A stretch of DNA of 23,815 nucleotides from an uncultured Bacteroidota bacterium (GCA_946479615.1 CAMLGR010000068.1:1-23815), one strand, 5' to 3'. Shown: positions 1 through 7,206, counted from the first letter of the stretch. Program-made: numbers and translations. The notes: generated by a model from the letters alone, not told the origin.

Positions 1-4
1 AAAT

Positions 5-78
5 GGCCCCGTAGCTCAACTGAATAGAGCATTTGACTACGGATCAAAAGGTTTCTGGTTTGAATCCAGACGGGGTCA
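5..78 (+). tRNA. tRNA-Arg (anticodon ACG)
   Basis: A complete cloverleaf can be folded. The acceptor stem is 5-11 with 71-77 (one G-U pair), the D stem 14-17 with 27-30, the anticodon stem 32-36 with 44-48 and the T stem 54-58 with 66-70. The seven-base anticodon loop at 37-43 places ACG at 39-41, which reads CGN arginine codons after A-to-I editing. The discriminator base is A78. The 3' CCA is not encoded as such (CACA follows). The D-loop has G18 but A at position 19, and the T-loop has U instead of C at position 56, so the tertiary 19-56 pair would be A-U instead of G-C. The gene is followed by a hairpin terminator at 177-203. Confidence 0.95.
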
Positions 79-176
79 CACATTGTATTTGAAAATCAGT
101 TGTTTGTGTGTAGCGGGGGTATTTTTGGGGTAAGGATTACAAATGTAACTTTGATTTTCTTCGCAAATTAGCTTCG

Positions 177-203
177 GCCTGGGTATTTACTCGGGCTTTT
201 TTT
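177..203 (+). terminator. Rho-independent terminator after tRNA-Arg
   Basis: An 8-bp stem (177-184 with 189-196, two G-U pairs) closes a four-base ATTT loop and is followed directly by seven T residues (197-203). The orientation fits termination of the tRNA transcript. On the other strand no T-run follows, so it would not serve the small minus-strand gene whose stop codon overlaps its T-tract. Confidence 0.8.
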
Positions 204-405
204 ATTCTTTCGTATCAATTGCTTTTTGAATTTCCTCTTCAGGCACTTCAAGTTTCCTGGCGATCTGTATAAGCAGTTTTGACTGTATCCAAAGAAGCTT
301 GTCTCGGTAGCTAACATTATTGCCGTGACTGATTGCCGTGCGAATCACAACATAGAGAACAAATAGGCCGATTACAGTTGAGGTAATTACCAGTGGAAGA
401 TCCAT
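202..405 (-). CDS. Small single-pass membrane protein, unknown function
   Basis: This encodes 67 residues. Residues 4-24 form one hydrophobic segment (LVITSTVIGLFVLYVVIRTA), followed by a basic and amphipathic cytoplasmic-looking tail that ends in an acidic helix (EVPEEEIQKAIDTKE). I do not recognise a family. The shape, an N-terminal anchor with a short charged tail, is common among small Bacteroidota membrane proteins. It lies alone between the tRNA terminator and the lipoprotein gene on the same strand, 123 bases away. No Shine-Dalgarno sequence is seen before the ATG. Its reality rests on the clear membrane-segment pattern. Confidence 0.6.
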   Translation of the reverse strand: MDLPLVITSTVIGLFVLYVVIRTAISHGNNVSYRDKLLWIQSKLLIQIARKLEVPEEEIQKAIDTKE

Positions 406-528
406 GATTTTGAGTTTATTATTATGGTGGATGGTTTATAAGTTGCTCACACACGTGCGCGTAATGATTTGAGAAAAACCTTCAAAAGTCTTCTACAGTG
501 CCCCATTTGACTTTGCAAAAGTCTTTAC

Positions 529-1140
529 TCAAAATTTTTTTGAGTCTGCATCTAGTTTCTGAGATTCATTTACGTCAGCATTTCTATCAATTCTTTCCTG
601 CATGCCGGCACTGTATATCCAGCAACAAGGGAAGTAAGTTGATTCTTCCTCTCCGACCCCTATTTTAATAATCTTGTCTCCTAAAGTCCAGACATTCGAC
701 CAGTTAATTTGATGTGGATTCATTTTTAAAAAATCCGGATAAAAGCCCAAATTATCCGACTCTCCATATTTTTGAGTTATTACAGTTACCAGGTTAGCAT
801 ACTCGCGCCTTATTTCAGTATCATAGTAATTGGCAGTACGTGCCATACCTTTAATTTGAAAAAGGTATAAACTATCCTTTGAGTTATAAAACGGCTCTAA
901 GTAGTATTCCGTATTTCCTATTGAATCGATTGATTTAAAATCTTTCAGATTGCTGATTTCTTTGCTTTTCATGCCGAATACCAGTGATCCAAATGCTTTC
1001 TTTTCGTCTGCCGGATCTATTTTTCTTACAGGAATACCAGAAAGAGATAAAATAGAATCCTCACCGGTACTGGTTGTTTGAGTGGTATTATTCGTGCACG
1101 ACAAAAAAAACATTCCCGAGCAGATCAGTAGAAATTTCAT
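529..1140 (-). CDS. Predicted lipoprotein, unknown function
   Basis: The chosen start gives a 203-residue protein beginning MKFLLICSGMFFLSC. This is a textbook type II signal peptide with lipobox LSC, so Cys15 would be lipidated and the mature protein membrane-anchored. An in-frame ATG 45 bases upstream would bury this signal behind 15 charged residues, so it is rejected as the start. The mature part is mixed alpha/beta and mostly polar, with a motif-poor centre (FGSLVFGMKSKEISNLKDF) that resembles short ligand-binding lipoprotein folds. I do not recognise a family. A perfect 10-bp inverted repeat (1143-1152 with 1170-1179) lies directly upstream of the ATG and could form a leader hairpin or operator. 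Confidence 0.7.
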   Translation of the reverse strand: MKFLLICSGMFFLSCTNNTTQTTSTGEDSILSLSGIPVRKIDPADEKKAFGSLVFGMKSKEISNLKDFKSIDSIGNTEYYLEPFYNSKDSLYLFQIKGMARTANYYDTEIRREYANLVTVITQKYGESDNLGFYPDFLKMNPHQINWSNVWTLGDKIIKIGVGEEESTYFPCCWIYSAGMQERIDRNADVNESQKLDADSKKF

Positions 1141-1142
1141 AT

Positions 1143-1179
1143 AGAAGGTTTTGGTTTGGGTGACAAAATAAAACCTTCT
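1143..1179. promoter_or_regulatory. Inverted repeat in lipoprotein leader
   Basis: AGAAGGTTTT (1143-1152) and its exact reverse complement (1170-1179) are separated by 17 bases and sit three bases before the lipoprotein start codon. It could be an mRNA hairpin limiting ribosome access or a protein-binding site. The function is inferred from position only. Confidence 0.4.
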
Positions 1180-1249
1180 TGACAAAAAACAAAACCCACC
1201 AATTTATGGATGGACATCCGGATTGGCAGGTTTGTTACTAACTCAAACC

Positions 1250-1290
1250 AAAAAGCCCCCTAACGTATAGATATACCTGGGGGCTTTTTT
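1250..1290. terminator. Bidirectional terminator with extended stem
   Basis: An outer stem of AGCCCCC/GGGGGCT is flanked by an A-run (1250-1254) and a T-run (1285-1290). An inner GTAT/ATAC stem (around 1265-1276) extends the hairpin. Poly-T follows in both directions, so it can terminate the minus-strand gene that ends at 1337 and also insulate from plus-strand transcription. Confidence 0.85.
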
Positions 1291-1336
1291 CACCAACATT
1301 CCACGATATTGATATACCCGGAAAAAGATGTTATAA

Positions 1337-1669
1337 TCATTTGTTAGGGTTATTGTCATTTTGCAAAGAGGACTCCGGTTCTATACTCTTTAATAATTGA
1401 TCTTCAAAAATCTGGCGGTCACAAATTTTAATTAATTCTTCGGTACCAGTATCCGAGGTGATCAATGGACCTATGGTTTTCATGAGTTTCAATTCATTAG
1501 GGTATCTTTCAATAATAGCTCTTGTTCTGTCCCAAGTCAAAAGGTGTTTGTACTCAATTGGATCTAACTGTACCAGGTAAGCCTTAATGATCATATCTGC
1601 GACATATTCCCAGTTATTGAAGGCCCTCAAAGAACCAGCACAACTATACATGTTGAGTTCAAGTACCAT
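1337..1669 (-). CDS. Hypothetical protein
   Basis: This encodes 110 residues with no signal peptide or membrane segment. It has an aromatic N-terminal part (NNWEYVADMIIKAYLVQLDPIEY), a central helix-rich section and an acidic-polar tail. I recognise no motif. A strong terminator lies 47 bases after the stop, which supports real transcription. An alternative start exists at Met7. The opposite strand carries an open coding-like frame that overlaps its first third (1568-1825), so the boundaries here may reflect decay or rearrangement. Confidence 0.5.
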   Translation of the reverse strand: MVLELNMYSCAGSLRAFNNWEYVADMIIKAYLVQLDPIEYKHLLTWDRTRAIIERYPNELKLMKTIGPLITSDTGTEELIKICDRQIFEDQLLKSIEPESSLQNDNNPNK

Positions 1670-1825
1670 ATTCCTTCTTATAACCTGGATTATGATATTT
1701 TTAGATCCTATGGTTTGAGAAATCCTGTTTGGTCTGCGTATACACTTTTAAAATGGAATGAACAGGATAAAGAATTAATAATTGAAGTAGACGAATACCG
1801 TGAAATAAGATTGAAAAGAATCTAG
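1568..1825 (+). pseudogene. Possible 3' remnant of a gene
   Basis: A plus-strand frame stays open for 85 codons after the stop at 1565 and ends at TAG 1823-1825, with no good start codon. Its last ~45 codons (from about 1679) read like real protein. They include IFRSYGLRNPVWSAYTLL and KELIIEVDEYREIRLKRI, with normal amino-acid balance and an amphipathic charged end. The upstream half overlaps the opposite-strand gene 1337-1669 and is less convincing. The best reading is a truncated 3' end whose 5' part has been lost. I do not recognise the family. Confidence 0.3.
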
Positions 1826-2017
1826 TGTCAATAATATATCGTTATTTTTCTAGGATCAATTCTGTTGTCAAAATACACATCTCTCTCTCTCTCTTTCGGG
1901 AACGATTGCATAGAAATCTTCCTTCAAACTCCTTTTCATCAATCAACCCTCGTATAATTGTGGTTCACTCTCTGCTTATACGATTACATGATCCCAGCCT
2001 GTTTTAAATAATAACAC
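1826..2017. other. Upstream region of GH2 gene, with (CT)7 tract
   Basis: The whole gene-poor stretch between 1669 and 2018 holds the possible remnant above and then this AT-rich leader. The leader contains seven CT dinucleotides at 1881-1894, a simple repeat that could vary in length by slippage. No confident promoter box or Shine-Dalgarno sequence is visible before the ATG at 2018. Confidence 0.4.
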
Positions 2018-5000
2018 ATGCAGCAACCGGTTCGTACGCTTGTTATCCTCCTGTTATCCTTTTCCCTGGTCAATGCATCATTTGCACAGCCAGGAAGGAT
2101 GGAAAAAGATCTTTCAAATAATAACTGGAAACTCTGGCTCGATACCGCAGCTACCTGGGAAACAGATTCTCTTTTCACACCGCCGGTTATCATTGCATCG
2201 CTGCCGGTGAATGAACCCACAGAGGGATGGAACATATTACAGTCACCCAAAAATAAAACCGTTCACCTGCCCGCTACTGTTGAAGAATATTACTGGGGAA
2301 TGAATGGCAACCAGTTTGGCCTCGCAGGTAATTATCTTGGTGTATCATGGTTTACGACCAGCTTGTCAATACCCGCCGGTATAAAAAATAAAAAGGTGTC
2401 GCTGCATTTTGAAAGTGTACGGTTCAGGGCCGAAATATTTGTCAACCGTCAACTGGTCGGTTATGATTTGGTCACCGGTACTCCCTTTGACATAGATATT
2501 ACCCGTGCTGTAAAACCGGGCAGCATGAATGAAGTAGCCGTTCGTATCACTGATCCCAACGGGAATTTCGATTGGCGCGACAGCCAGAATTTTATGTGGG
2601 GCGATTACCGTACCCAACCCACACATGGATTTGGTGGTATTACCGGGAAAGTCAAACTGGTGATTACCGACAACGTCTTTGTTGAAGACATCTTTGTAAA
2701 GAACAAACCTGCGATCGATGAGGTTGATATCAATGTCACGGCAAGAAACGAATCAACGGTTCCTGTCATGGGGAGGTATATTATTACCATCAAAGAATCG
2801 GGGAAGAGCCAGTCTAAAGTATTTGAACAAATATTTCCCGGTCAGCAACTGTCCACCGGAAATTCAACACAGGTATTCACCGTGAAACCCGCTCATGTAA
2901 AACAATGGTCGGTGGATAGCCCTAACCTGTATATCGCACAGGTAAGATGGGAGAGTGCCAATGGCACAATAGATACAACCTCCCAGCGGTTTGGTTTTCG
3001 CTGGTTTGAAGTACGGAATATAAATGGCGATCAGCAATTCTATTTAAACAATAAACGGATCGTTTTACGAACCTCCATCTCCTGGGGTTTCTGGCCGGAG
3101 AACGGGATCGCCCCCTCCGATGAACTGGCGAAGAAACAAATACTCGATGCAAAAAGGATCGGTCTCAATATGCTGAATTTTCACCGTACGATCGGGCAGC
3201 GGAATGTACTGGATTATGCAGATGAATTGGGGCTGCTTTATTTCGAAGAACCCGGTGGTAATTCTTATCCCGAAAATCTCTTTAATCCCAAAACAGCACT
3301 TGAGAAAAAACAAACTGATTTTTATTTTGCTGCGCGCACCGAAAAGTTTCTGCGCATGGTACAACGCGACAGGAGCCATCCCTCTTTGGTGATCTATAAT
3401 ATGCACAACGAAAGAGGTGCGTTACCACGGGCAGAGGATAAGGCTGAAATGATGGCGGGTCATCAGTTGGATGAAAGCAGGATCATTACCTATAATTCCT
3501 GCAATGGGAACATCAAAATGAATGAACCCGATCCGAAATTCAAATTGCATTTGTTTCCTTACGATACGACATTCTATGATTATGGATGGTTTGACCAGCA
3601 CCATGCCGGCGGACCGGGTGTATATCATGATAACCTGTATTCGAATCCCAAACAATATGCGAAGTATACCGATCATAAAGATGAGATTGTTTATTACGGA
3701 GAAGAAGGCGCCATTGGTACCCCGCCACGTTTACAATTGATACGGGATGCTATTCTGAAAAGAGGGAAGAACATCGGCTGGGAAAGCGCCAGCTACCTGC
3801 AATGGTATGATGCCTATGATGGATTTCTGAAAAATAACGGGTATAATAAAGTATTTCTGAATGTAGACAGTCTTACTGTCAGCATGGGAAACGTAGCTTA
3901 TTATTACCAGGGCCGTACGATAGAAAATGTCCGGATCAATAATACGATCGATGGCTATGCAGTGAACGGATGGGAAAGCATGAAACTGGAAAATCATTCA
4001 GGCATAGTCGATAATTACCGGAACCTGAAAGGAAATCCTGACCTGATAGCCAGGTATAACCAACCTTTATATGTGGCTGTTAAATTAAATCGTAAAGTAG
4101 TACAGGTGGGCGACACGATTACTGCCGATTTTTTTATCGTCAATGAAAAAGATATCAAAGGAAATTTCTTTCTCGATATAACTGCGACCGATGAAAAGGG
4201 GAAGACCAGTTGGCGAAAGACCATTCCGGTGCAGGTATCAGGCGGGATCGTATATGGTGAATTACTTTCTGCGGGCCAAAAATTCGCAGCTCCTGGCCCT
4301 GGCTATACAAGTATTGCGGCCAGTTTGCGCACAGAAGGCAAAACAATCGCTACCGGTCATGATAAATTATATGCAGTAGCGATCAACACCAGTGGTATTC
4401 CCGCCGGGATGATCGCCGATACCAGTGGATTATTGAGCAATTATTTAAAAAGTGTTGGCCTTGACAACTTCAGTGATTACCGGAGTGGCAAACCGGAAGG
4501 AAATTATTTACTGGTAGGTGCTTTCGAACCGCAGCAAACAGGTAACCCGCTGGTGACGGATATTCTGGAATGGGTTAATAATGGTAATACGCTTATCGTG
4601 GTCAACAATGCCGGGCATTGGGCCGATCACCTGGCTAAAAAGGAAGTCATCGATTATCGCGGGTCAAAGGAATTGGGTACTTCCTGGTATGGCGGCAATT
4701 ATTTTTCCAAAGAGCATATATTGTTAAATGGATTGCCACCTGTCCATGTGTTTAACTGGGAATATCAATGTTTTGCTACGTATAACAAAAACAGGATCGG
4801 GCTACGGATGTTTACCGGGGATCCGGTGGTGGCCTGCGTGTCTGATCACAAACCCGAAGTATATAGTGCCTTGAGTGTGATTGCGCATGGAAAAGGTCAT
4901 ATCATTCTTTGTGCACTGGATATATTTTCCTGTATAAAAGATGTGAAGCCGGAAAAGAGGGCGGAAGGAGATGGCGAAAATGCATCTATGAATACATTCA

Positions 5001-5083
5001 ATACTTCACAGAAAAATACGGCGAATATAGTCGGACAACAATTGCTGTTGAATATGATTAAATTTGCGGGGAATAAGAAATAG
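2018..5083 (+). CDS. Secreted GH2-family glycosidase
   Basis: This is a 1021-residue member of glycoside hydrolase family 2 (beta-galactosidase/beta-glucuronidase type), a retaining exo-glycosidase. A Sec signal peptide covers residues 1-23 (LVILLLSFSLVNASFA, then Gln). A jelly-roll sugar-binding domain follows (about 60-220, with the typical NGNQFGLAGNYLGVSWF and ESVRFRAEIFVNRQLVGYD pattern). After an Ig-like domain comes the TIM barrel, with acid/base Glu465 in NMHNERG and probable nucleophile Glu562 in YYGEEGA. The C-terminal third has an Ig-like part and a segment (about 800-970) resembling a glutamine-amidotransferase/ThuA-like fold (ILEWVNNGNTLIVVNNAGHW). The substrate cannot be read from the sequence. 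It has no SusC/D neighbours, so it is not in an obvious polysaccharide locus. The strong intrinsic terminator downstream suggests a single-gene transcript. Confidence 0.88.
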   Translation: MQQPVRTLVILLLSFSLVNASFAQPGRMEKDLSNNNWKLWLDTAATWETDSLFTPPVIIASLPVNEPTEGWNILQSPKNKTVHLPATVEEYYWGMNGNQFGLAGNYLGVSWFTTSLSIPAGIKNKKVSLHFESVRFRAEIFVNRQLVGYDLVTGTPFDIDITRAVKPGSMNEVAVRITDPNGNFDWRDSQNFMWGDYRTQPTHGFGGITGKVKLVITDNVFVEDIFVKNKPAIDEVDINVTARNESTVPVMGRYIITIKESGKSQSKVFEQIFPGQQLSTGNSTQVFTVKPAHVKQWSVDSPNLYIAQVRWESANGTIDTTSQRFGFRWFEVRNINGDQQFYLNNKRIVLRTSISWGFWPENGIAPSDELAKKQILDAKRIGLNMLNFHRTIGQRNVLDYADELGLLYFEEPGGNSYPENLFNPKTALEKKQTDFYFAARTEKFLRMVQRDRSHPSLVIYNMHNERGALPRAEDKAEMMAGHQLDESRIITYNSCNGNIKMNEPDPKFKLHLFPYDTTFYDYGWFDQHHAGGPGVYHDNLYSNPKQYAKYTDHKDEIVYYGEEGAIGTPPRLQLIRDAILKRGKNIGWESASYLQWYDAYDGFLKNNGYNKVFLNVDSLTVSMGNVAYYYQGRTIENVRINNTIDGYAVNGWESMKLENHSGIVDNYRNLKGNPDLIARYNQPLYVAVKLNRKVVQVGDTITADFFIVNEKDIKGNFFLDITATDEKGKTSWRKTIPVQVSGGIVYGELLSAGQKFAAPGPGYTSIAASLRTEGKTIATGHDKLYAVAINTSGIPAGMIADTSGLLSNYLKSVGLDNFSDYRSGKPEGNYLLVGAFEPQQTGNPLVTDILEWVNNGNTLIVVNNAGHWADHLAKKEVIDYRGSKELGTSWYGGNYFSKEHILLNGLPPVHVFNWEYQCFATYNKNRIGLRMFTGDPVVACVSDHKPEVYSALSVIAHGKGHIILCALDIFSCIKDVKPEKRAEGDGENASMNTFNTSQKNTANIVGQQLLLNMIKFAGNKK

Positions 5084-5087
5084 TACC

Positions 5088-5131
5088 GGGGAGCGGGGCT
5101 GCAAATGATAAGTACCACGCTCCCCGATTGA
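5088..5131. repeat. Inverted repeat after GH2 gene
   Basis: CGGGGAGCG and its exact reverse complement CGCTCCCCG lie just after the GH2 stop codon and can form a GC-rich hairpin. No T-run follows. It may stabilise the 3' end of the mRNA, with termination at the next hairpin (5154-5188). Confidence 0.45.
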
Positions 5132-5153
5132 TCATAAGTCGGGCATTTAAGGT

Positions 5154-5188
5154 AATAAGGCTGTCTGAAAAGGCAGTCTTATTTTTTT
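5154..5188 (+). terminator. Rho-independent terminator of the GH2 gene
   Basis: A 10-bp stem (AATAAGGCTG at 5154-5163 with CAGTCTTATT at 5174-5183, one G-U pair) and a ten-base loop are followed by a T-run to 5188. Confidence 0.8.
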
Positions 5189-5197
5189 GCAATAGCT

Positions 5198-5298
5198 GTG
5201 CCGTCGGGGTCTGCAAAGCTGTCCTGTGAAGGTCTGTGAAGCCGTTCCATCAGGATCTGCGAAGCTGTCCCATCGGGGTCTGCGAAGCGACCCCGATG
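5198..5298. repeat. Four 23-bp degenerate tandem repeats ending in a hairpin
   Basis: Units at 5198-5220, 5221-5243, 5244-5266 and 5267-5289 share a GTCCCATCGGGGTCTGCGAAGC-like pattern, each with a few substitutions. The array ends with ACCCCGATG (5290-5298), the exact reverse complement of CATCGGGGT inside the last unit, so the final copy can fold into a 9-bp hairpin. There are no spacers, so this is not a CRISPR array. Open frames across it on the minus strand only translate the repeat. Confidence 0.75.
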
Positions 5299-5344
5299 TT
5301 TCCAGAAAATAGATTTTCTTTACATTAGTAAAAATGAAACTCAA

Positions 5345-5398
5345 CATAGAAATTCTATGTGAAACCTATGTTTCTATGATCCTGTGTGCTGAAAAAAA
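5345..5398 (+). repeat. Partial CTATGTG-family repeat upstream of DUF2200 gene
   Basis: It begins with the 15-bp palindrome CATAGAAATTCTATG (5345-5359) and continues GTGAAACCTATGTTTCTATG followed by ATCCTGTGTG and an A-run. The order and wording match the right half of the palindrome at 21974-22070. It occupies the leader of the gene starting at 5406, so the promoter or ribosome-access region is partly repeat-derived. Confidence 0.6.
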
Positions 5399-5405
5399 TA
5401 CTACC

Positions 5406-5762
5406 ATGAATAACAAAAACAACGAAAGGGTATACCGGATGTCTTTTGCCAGTGTTTACCCGCACTATATCCAGAAAGCGGAAAAAAAAGGCCGCACAAA
5501 GGAGGAAGTCGATGAAATTATATACTGGCTGACCGGGTACAATGCAAAAACATTACAAAAGCATATTGACAATAAAACTGATTTTGAAAACTTTTTTGCA
5601 CAGGCAAAAATTAATGCCAATGTTTCAAAAATCACCGGTATCATCTGCGGCTACCGGGTAGAAGAGATTGAGGATAAACTGATGCAGCAGGTGCGTTACC
5701 TGGATAAACTGATTGATGAACTTGCCAAAGGCAGGACCATGGAGAAGATTCTAAGAAAATAA
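5406..5762 (+). CDS. DUF2200 family protein
   Basis: The chosen start gives 118 residues beginning [21 protein letters not shown]. This N-terminus is typical of the DUF2200 family, small cytosolic proteins of unknown function. Family features include [20 protein letters not shown] near the start, then [10 protein letters not shown], an FFAQAKIN block, and the ending [18 protein letters not shown] longer reading from 5334 adds 24 residues encoded by a repeat-like sequence and is rejected. No partner genes are next to it. folE is convergent, separated by a 142-bp palindromic repeat. The family call is from memory of the sequence pattern, and the biochemical role is not known. Confidence 0.8.
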   Translation: MNNKNNERVYRMSFASVYPHYIQKAEKKGRTKEEVDEIIYWLTGYNAKTLQKHIDNKTDFENFFAQAKINANVSKITGIICGYRVEEIEDKLMQQVRYLDKLIDELAKGRTMEKILRK

Positions 5763-5833
5763 CCGGTACAGGACTATGGTTGCAAAATGGCCGGGTATAC
5801 AGGTATATAAAACTAAAATTTATAACAATCTAG

Positions 5834-5975
5834 CTCTGCGGTCCTCTGTGTCTCCTCCGTGGCTCTCTGCGTATAACTCCAGTAGTAAGCGTTCCGATTG
5901 AAGCCTTACTCAGAAAATCTCCTACAAGAATTATACGCAGAGAGCCACGGAGGAGACATAGAGGACTACAGAGAG
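5834..5975. repeat. Long palindromic repeat with 43-base arms (CTCTGTG type)
   Basis: The left arm at 5834-5876 and right arm at 5931-5973 are inverted copies matching at 40 of 43 positions, separated by a 54-base spacer. Each arm contains several related seven-base words (CTCTGCG, CTCTGTG, CTCCGTG, CTCTGCG) about ten bases apart. It fills the gap between the convergent DUF2200 and folE genes. There is no T-run for a classical terminator, but the RNA hairpin could protect both 3' ends. Confidence 0.85.
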
Positions 5976-5976
5976 A

Positions 5977-6645
5977 TTACTTAATGTAGGAAAGCAATTC
6001 GTTTTTGATCTCTTCTTTTTGAAAACGGCCACTATAGGAACTGGTGATCGTACTGCTATGCGTATCTTCTACACCGCGGGAAGCCACACAAAGATGCGTG
6101 GAATCGATGATCACCGCTACATCCTGCGTATTCAATACCGCTTTTAATTCATTTGCGATCTGTACGGTTAACCGTTCCTGCACCTGTGGCCTGCGCGCAT
6201 AATATTGAACAATCCGGTTGATCTTCGAAAGACCGATCACTTTTCCTGATGAAATATATGCAGCATGCACTTTTCCCATAAAAGGAACAAAATGATGTTC
6301 ACAGTTTGAATAAAAATTGATATTCTTTTCTACCAGCATCTGGTTATACCTGAATTTGTTTTCAAATAAACTGATATCCGGCTTGTTCCTTGGATCGAGA
6401 CCGCTGAATAATTCTTTAATATACATATTTGCTACACGGCGGGGTGTTGCCCGCAGGCTATCATCCCGCAGATCAAGACCCATGATCTTCATGATCTCTT
6501 TAAAATGAGTGGCGATCAGTTCTATCTTTTTTTCATCGGGAATATCAAAAGCATCCTTTCGTAATGGAGTTTCATAGGAAGTACAGGTATGTTCTTCTCC
6601 AAGCATTTCTTCCATCAGTAATTGTTCCTTGGTTATATCGATCAT
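5977..6645 (-). CDS. folE: GTP cyclohydrolase I
   Basis: This 222-residue enzyme converts GTP to 7,8-dihydroneopterin triphosphate, the first step of tetrahydrofolate synthesis and, where present, tetrahydropterin synthesis. The zinc ligands are all in place: Cys115 and His118 in NCEHHFVPF, and Cys186 in HLCVASRG. The spacing is the same as in the E. coli enzyme (Cys110, His113, Cys181). The ATPRRVANMY block, the GLSKINRIVQYYARRPQVQE substrate-binding region and the SRGVEDTHSST loop complete the family signature. It forms a toroidal decamer in the cytosol. The start is the only one that keeps the usual short acidic N-terminal helix. It is convergent with DUF2200. A palindromic element separates its start from the doxX-like gene upstream. 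Confidence 0.97.
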   Translation of the reverse strand: MIDITKEQLLMEEMLGEEHTCTSYETPLRKDAFDIPDEKKIELIATHFKEIMKIMGLDLRDDSLRATPRRVANMYIKELFSGLDPRNKPDISLFENKFRYNQMLVEKNINFYSNCEHHFVPFMGKVHAAYISSGKVIGLSKINRIVQYYARRPQVQERLTVQIANELKAVLNTQDVAVIIDSTHLCVASRGVEDTHSSTITSSYSGRFQKEEIKNELLSYIK

Positions 6646-6662
6646 CAGGTTTGTTTTTTATT

Positions 6663-6763
6663 CTATGTGTGTATTTCTATGTCTTTATGTATCTATGTGA
6701 TAAAAGACTGATTGGCTTAGTCTCACCACATAGGCACATAGAGACATAGAAATACACACATAG
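6663..6763 (-). repeat. CTATGTG palindromic element, copy 1
   Basis: This 101-bp element has 37-base inverted arms (6663-6699 and 6727-6763) matching at 34 of 37 positions. The spacer, read on the minus strand, carries GGTGAGACTAAGCCAATCAG. That corresponds to the core of copies 2 and 3, so this copy lies in the opposite orientation. It separates the starts of folE and the end of the doxX-like gene. Confidence 0.9.
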
Positions 6764-6766
6764 GAG

Positions 6767-7150
6767 TTAGAGTGGATCAACTGTTTTCGAGAGTTTGGCG
6801 AGCGAGAAAGCGCCGATGGCCATAACGAGATCCCTTACAGCTACATCGTAATAATGCCCGCCAAAAATAAGTGTGAGTGCAATTGCGATCAACCAGGCCA
6901 TGACGACAAAGGCGCCGATACGCGGTTTAGCCAATACCAGCAGACCTGCTATTATTTCAATAATGCCAACAATGGACATAAAGGTGCCGGCACTGAAAGG
7001 CAGCATACCGGTCATCGGTTCGCTAAGGTATTGCTTCCAGTCGGTGAGAAGGTTGGTAAATTTATCAAGACCTGCTACGATGGGCACGAGACCGTATGTG
7101 TATCTCATAAGTTGTTGTACCTGCCGGGTTGTTTGCATTGTTGTATCCAT
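6767..7150 (-). CDS. DoxX-like integral membrane protein
   Basis: This encodes 127 residues with four hydrophobic helices (about 15-33, 52-73, 78-96 and 103-120), the size and topology of the DoxX family. Residues GLVPIVAGLDKFTNLL in the first helix and IVGIIEIIAGLLVLAKPRIGAFVVMAWL in the second and third are typical of the family. DoxX relatives include a subunit of an archaeal thiosulfate:quinone oxidoreductase, and most bacterial members are of unknown role in redox or oxidative stress. Its 164-bp divergent upstream region toward the sigma-factor gene contains a concentric inverted repeat, so the two genes may share regulation. The last codon lies only four bases from a CTATGTG element. 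Confidence 0.78.
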   Translation of the reverse strand: MDTTMQTTRQVQQLMRYTYGLVPIVAGLDKFTNLLTDWKQYLSEPMTGMLPFSAGTFMSIVGIIEIIAGLLVLAKPRIGAFVVMAWLIAIALTLIFGGHYYDVAVRDLVMAIGAFSLAKLSKTVDPL

Positions 7151-7206
7151 ATTATTTATTTATGGGTAAAAAAAATACAGGTAGCTTTAGGTGGGTTACC
7201 TGCTGA

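Noticed and set aside
1881..1894. (CT)7 tract as a phase-variation switch
   Set aside because: It is short and non-coding, and no second phase-variable feature accompanies it. Recorded only as a simple repeat.
5198..5298. CRISPR array
   Set aside because: Units are directly adjacent with no spacers, the units diverge, and no cas genes are present.
5147..5347. Minus-strand open frame across the 23-bp tandem repeats
   Set aside because: It only translates the repeat units and the terminator, so it has no independent coding character.
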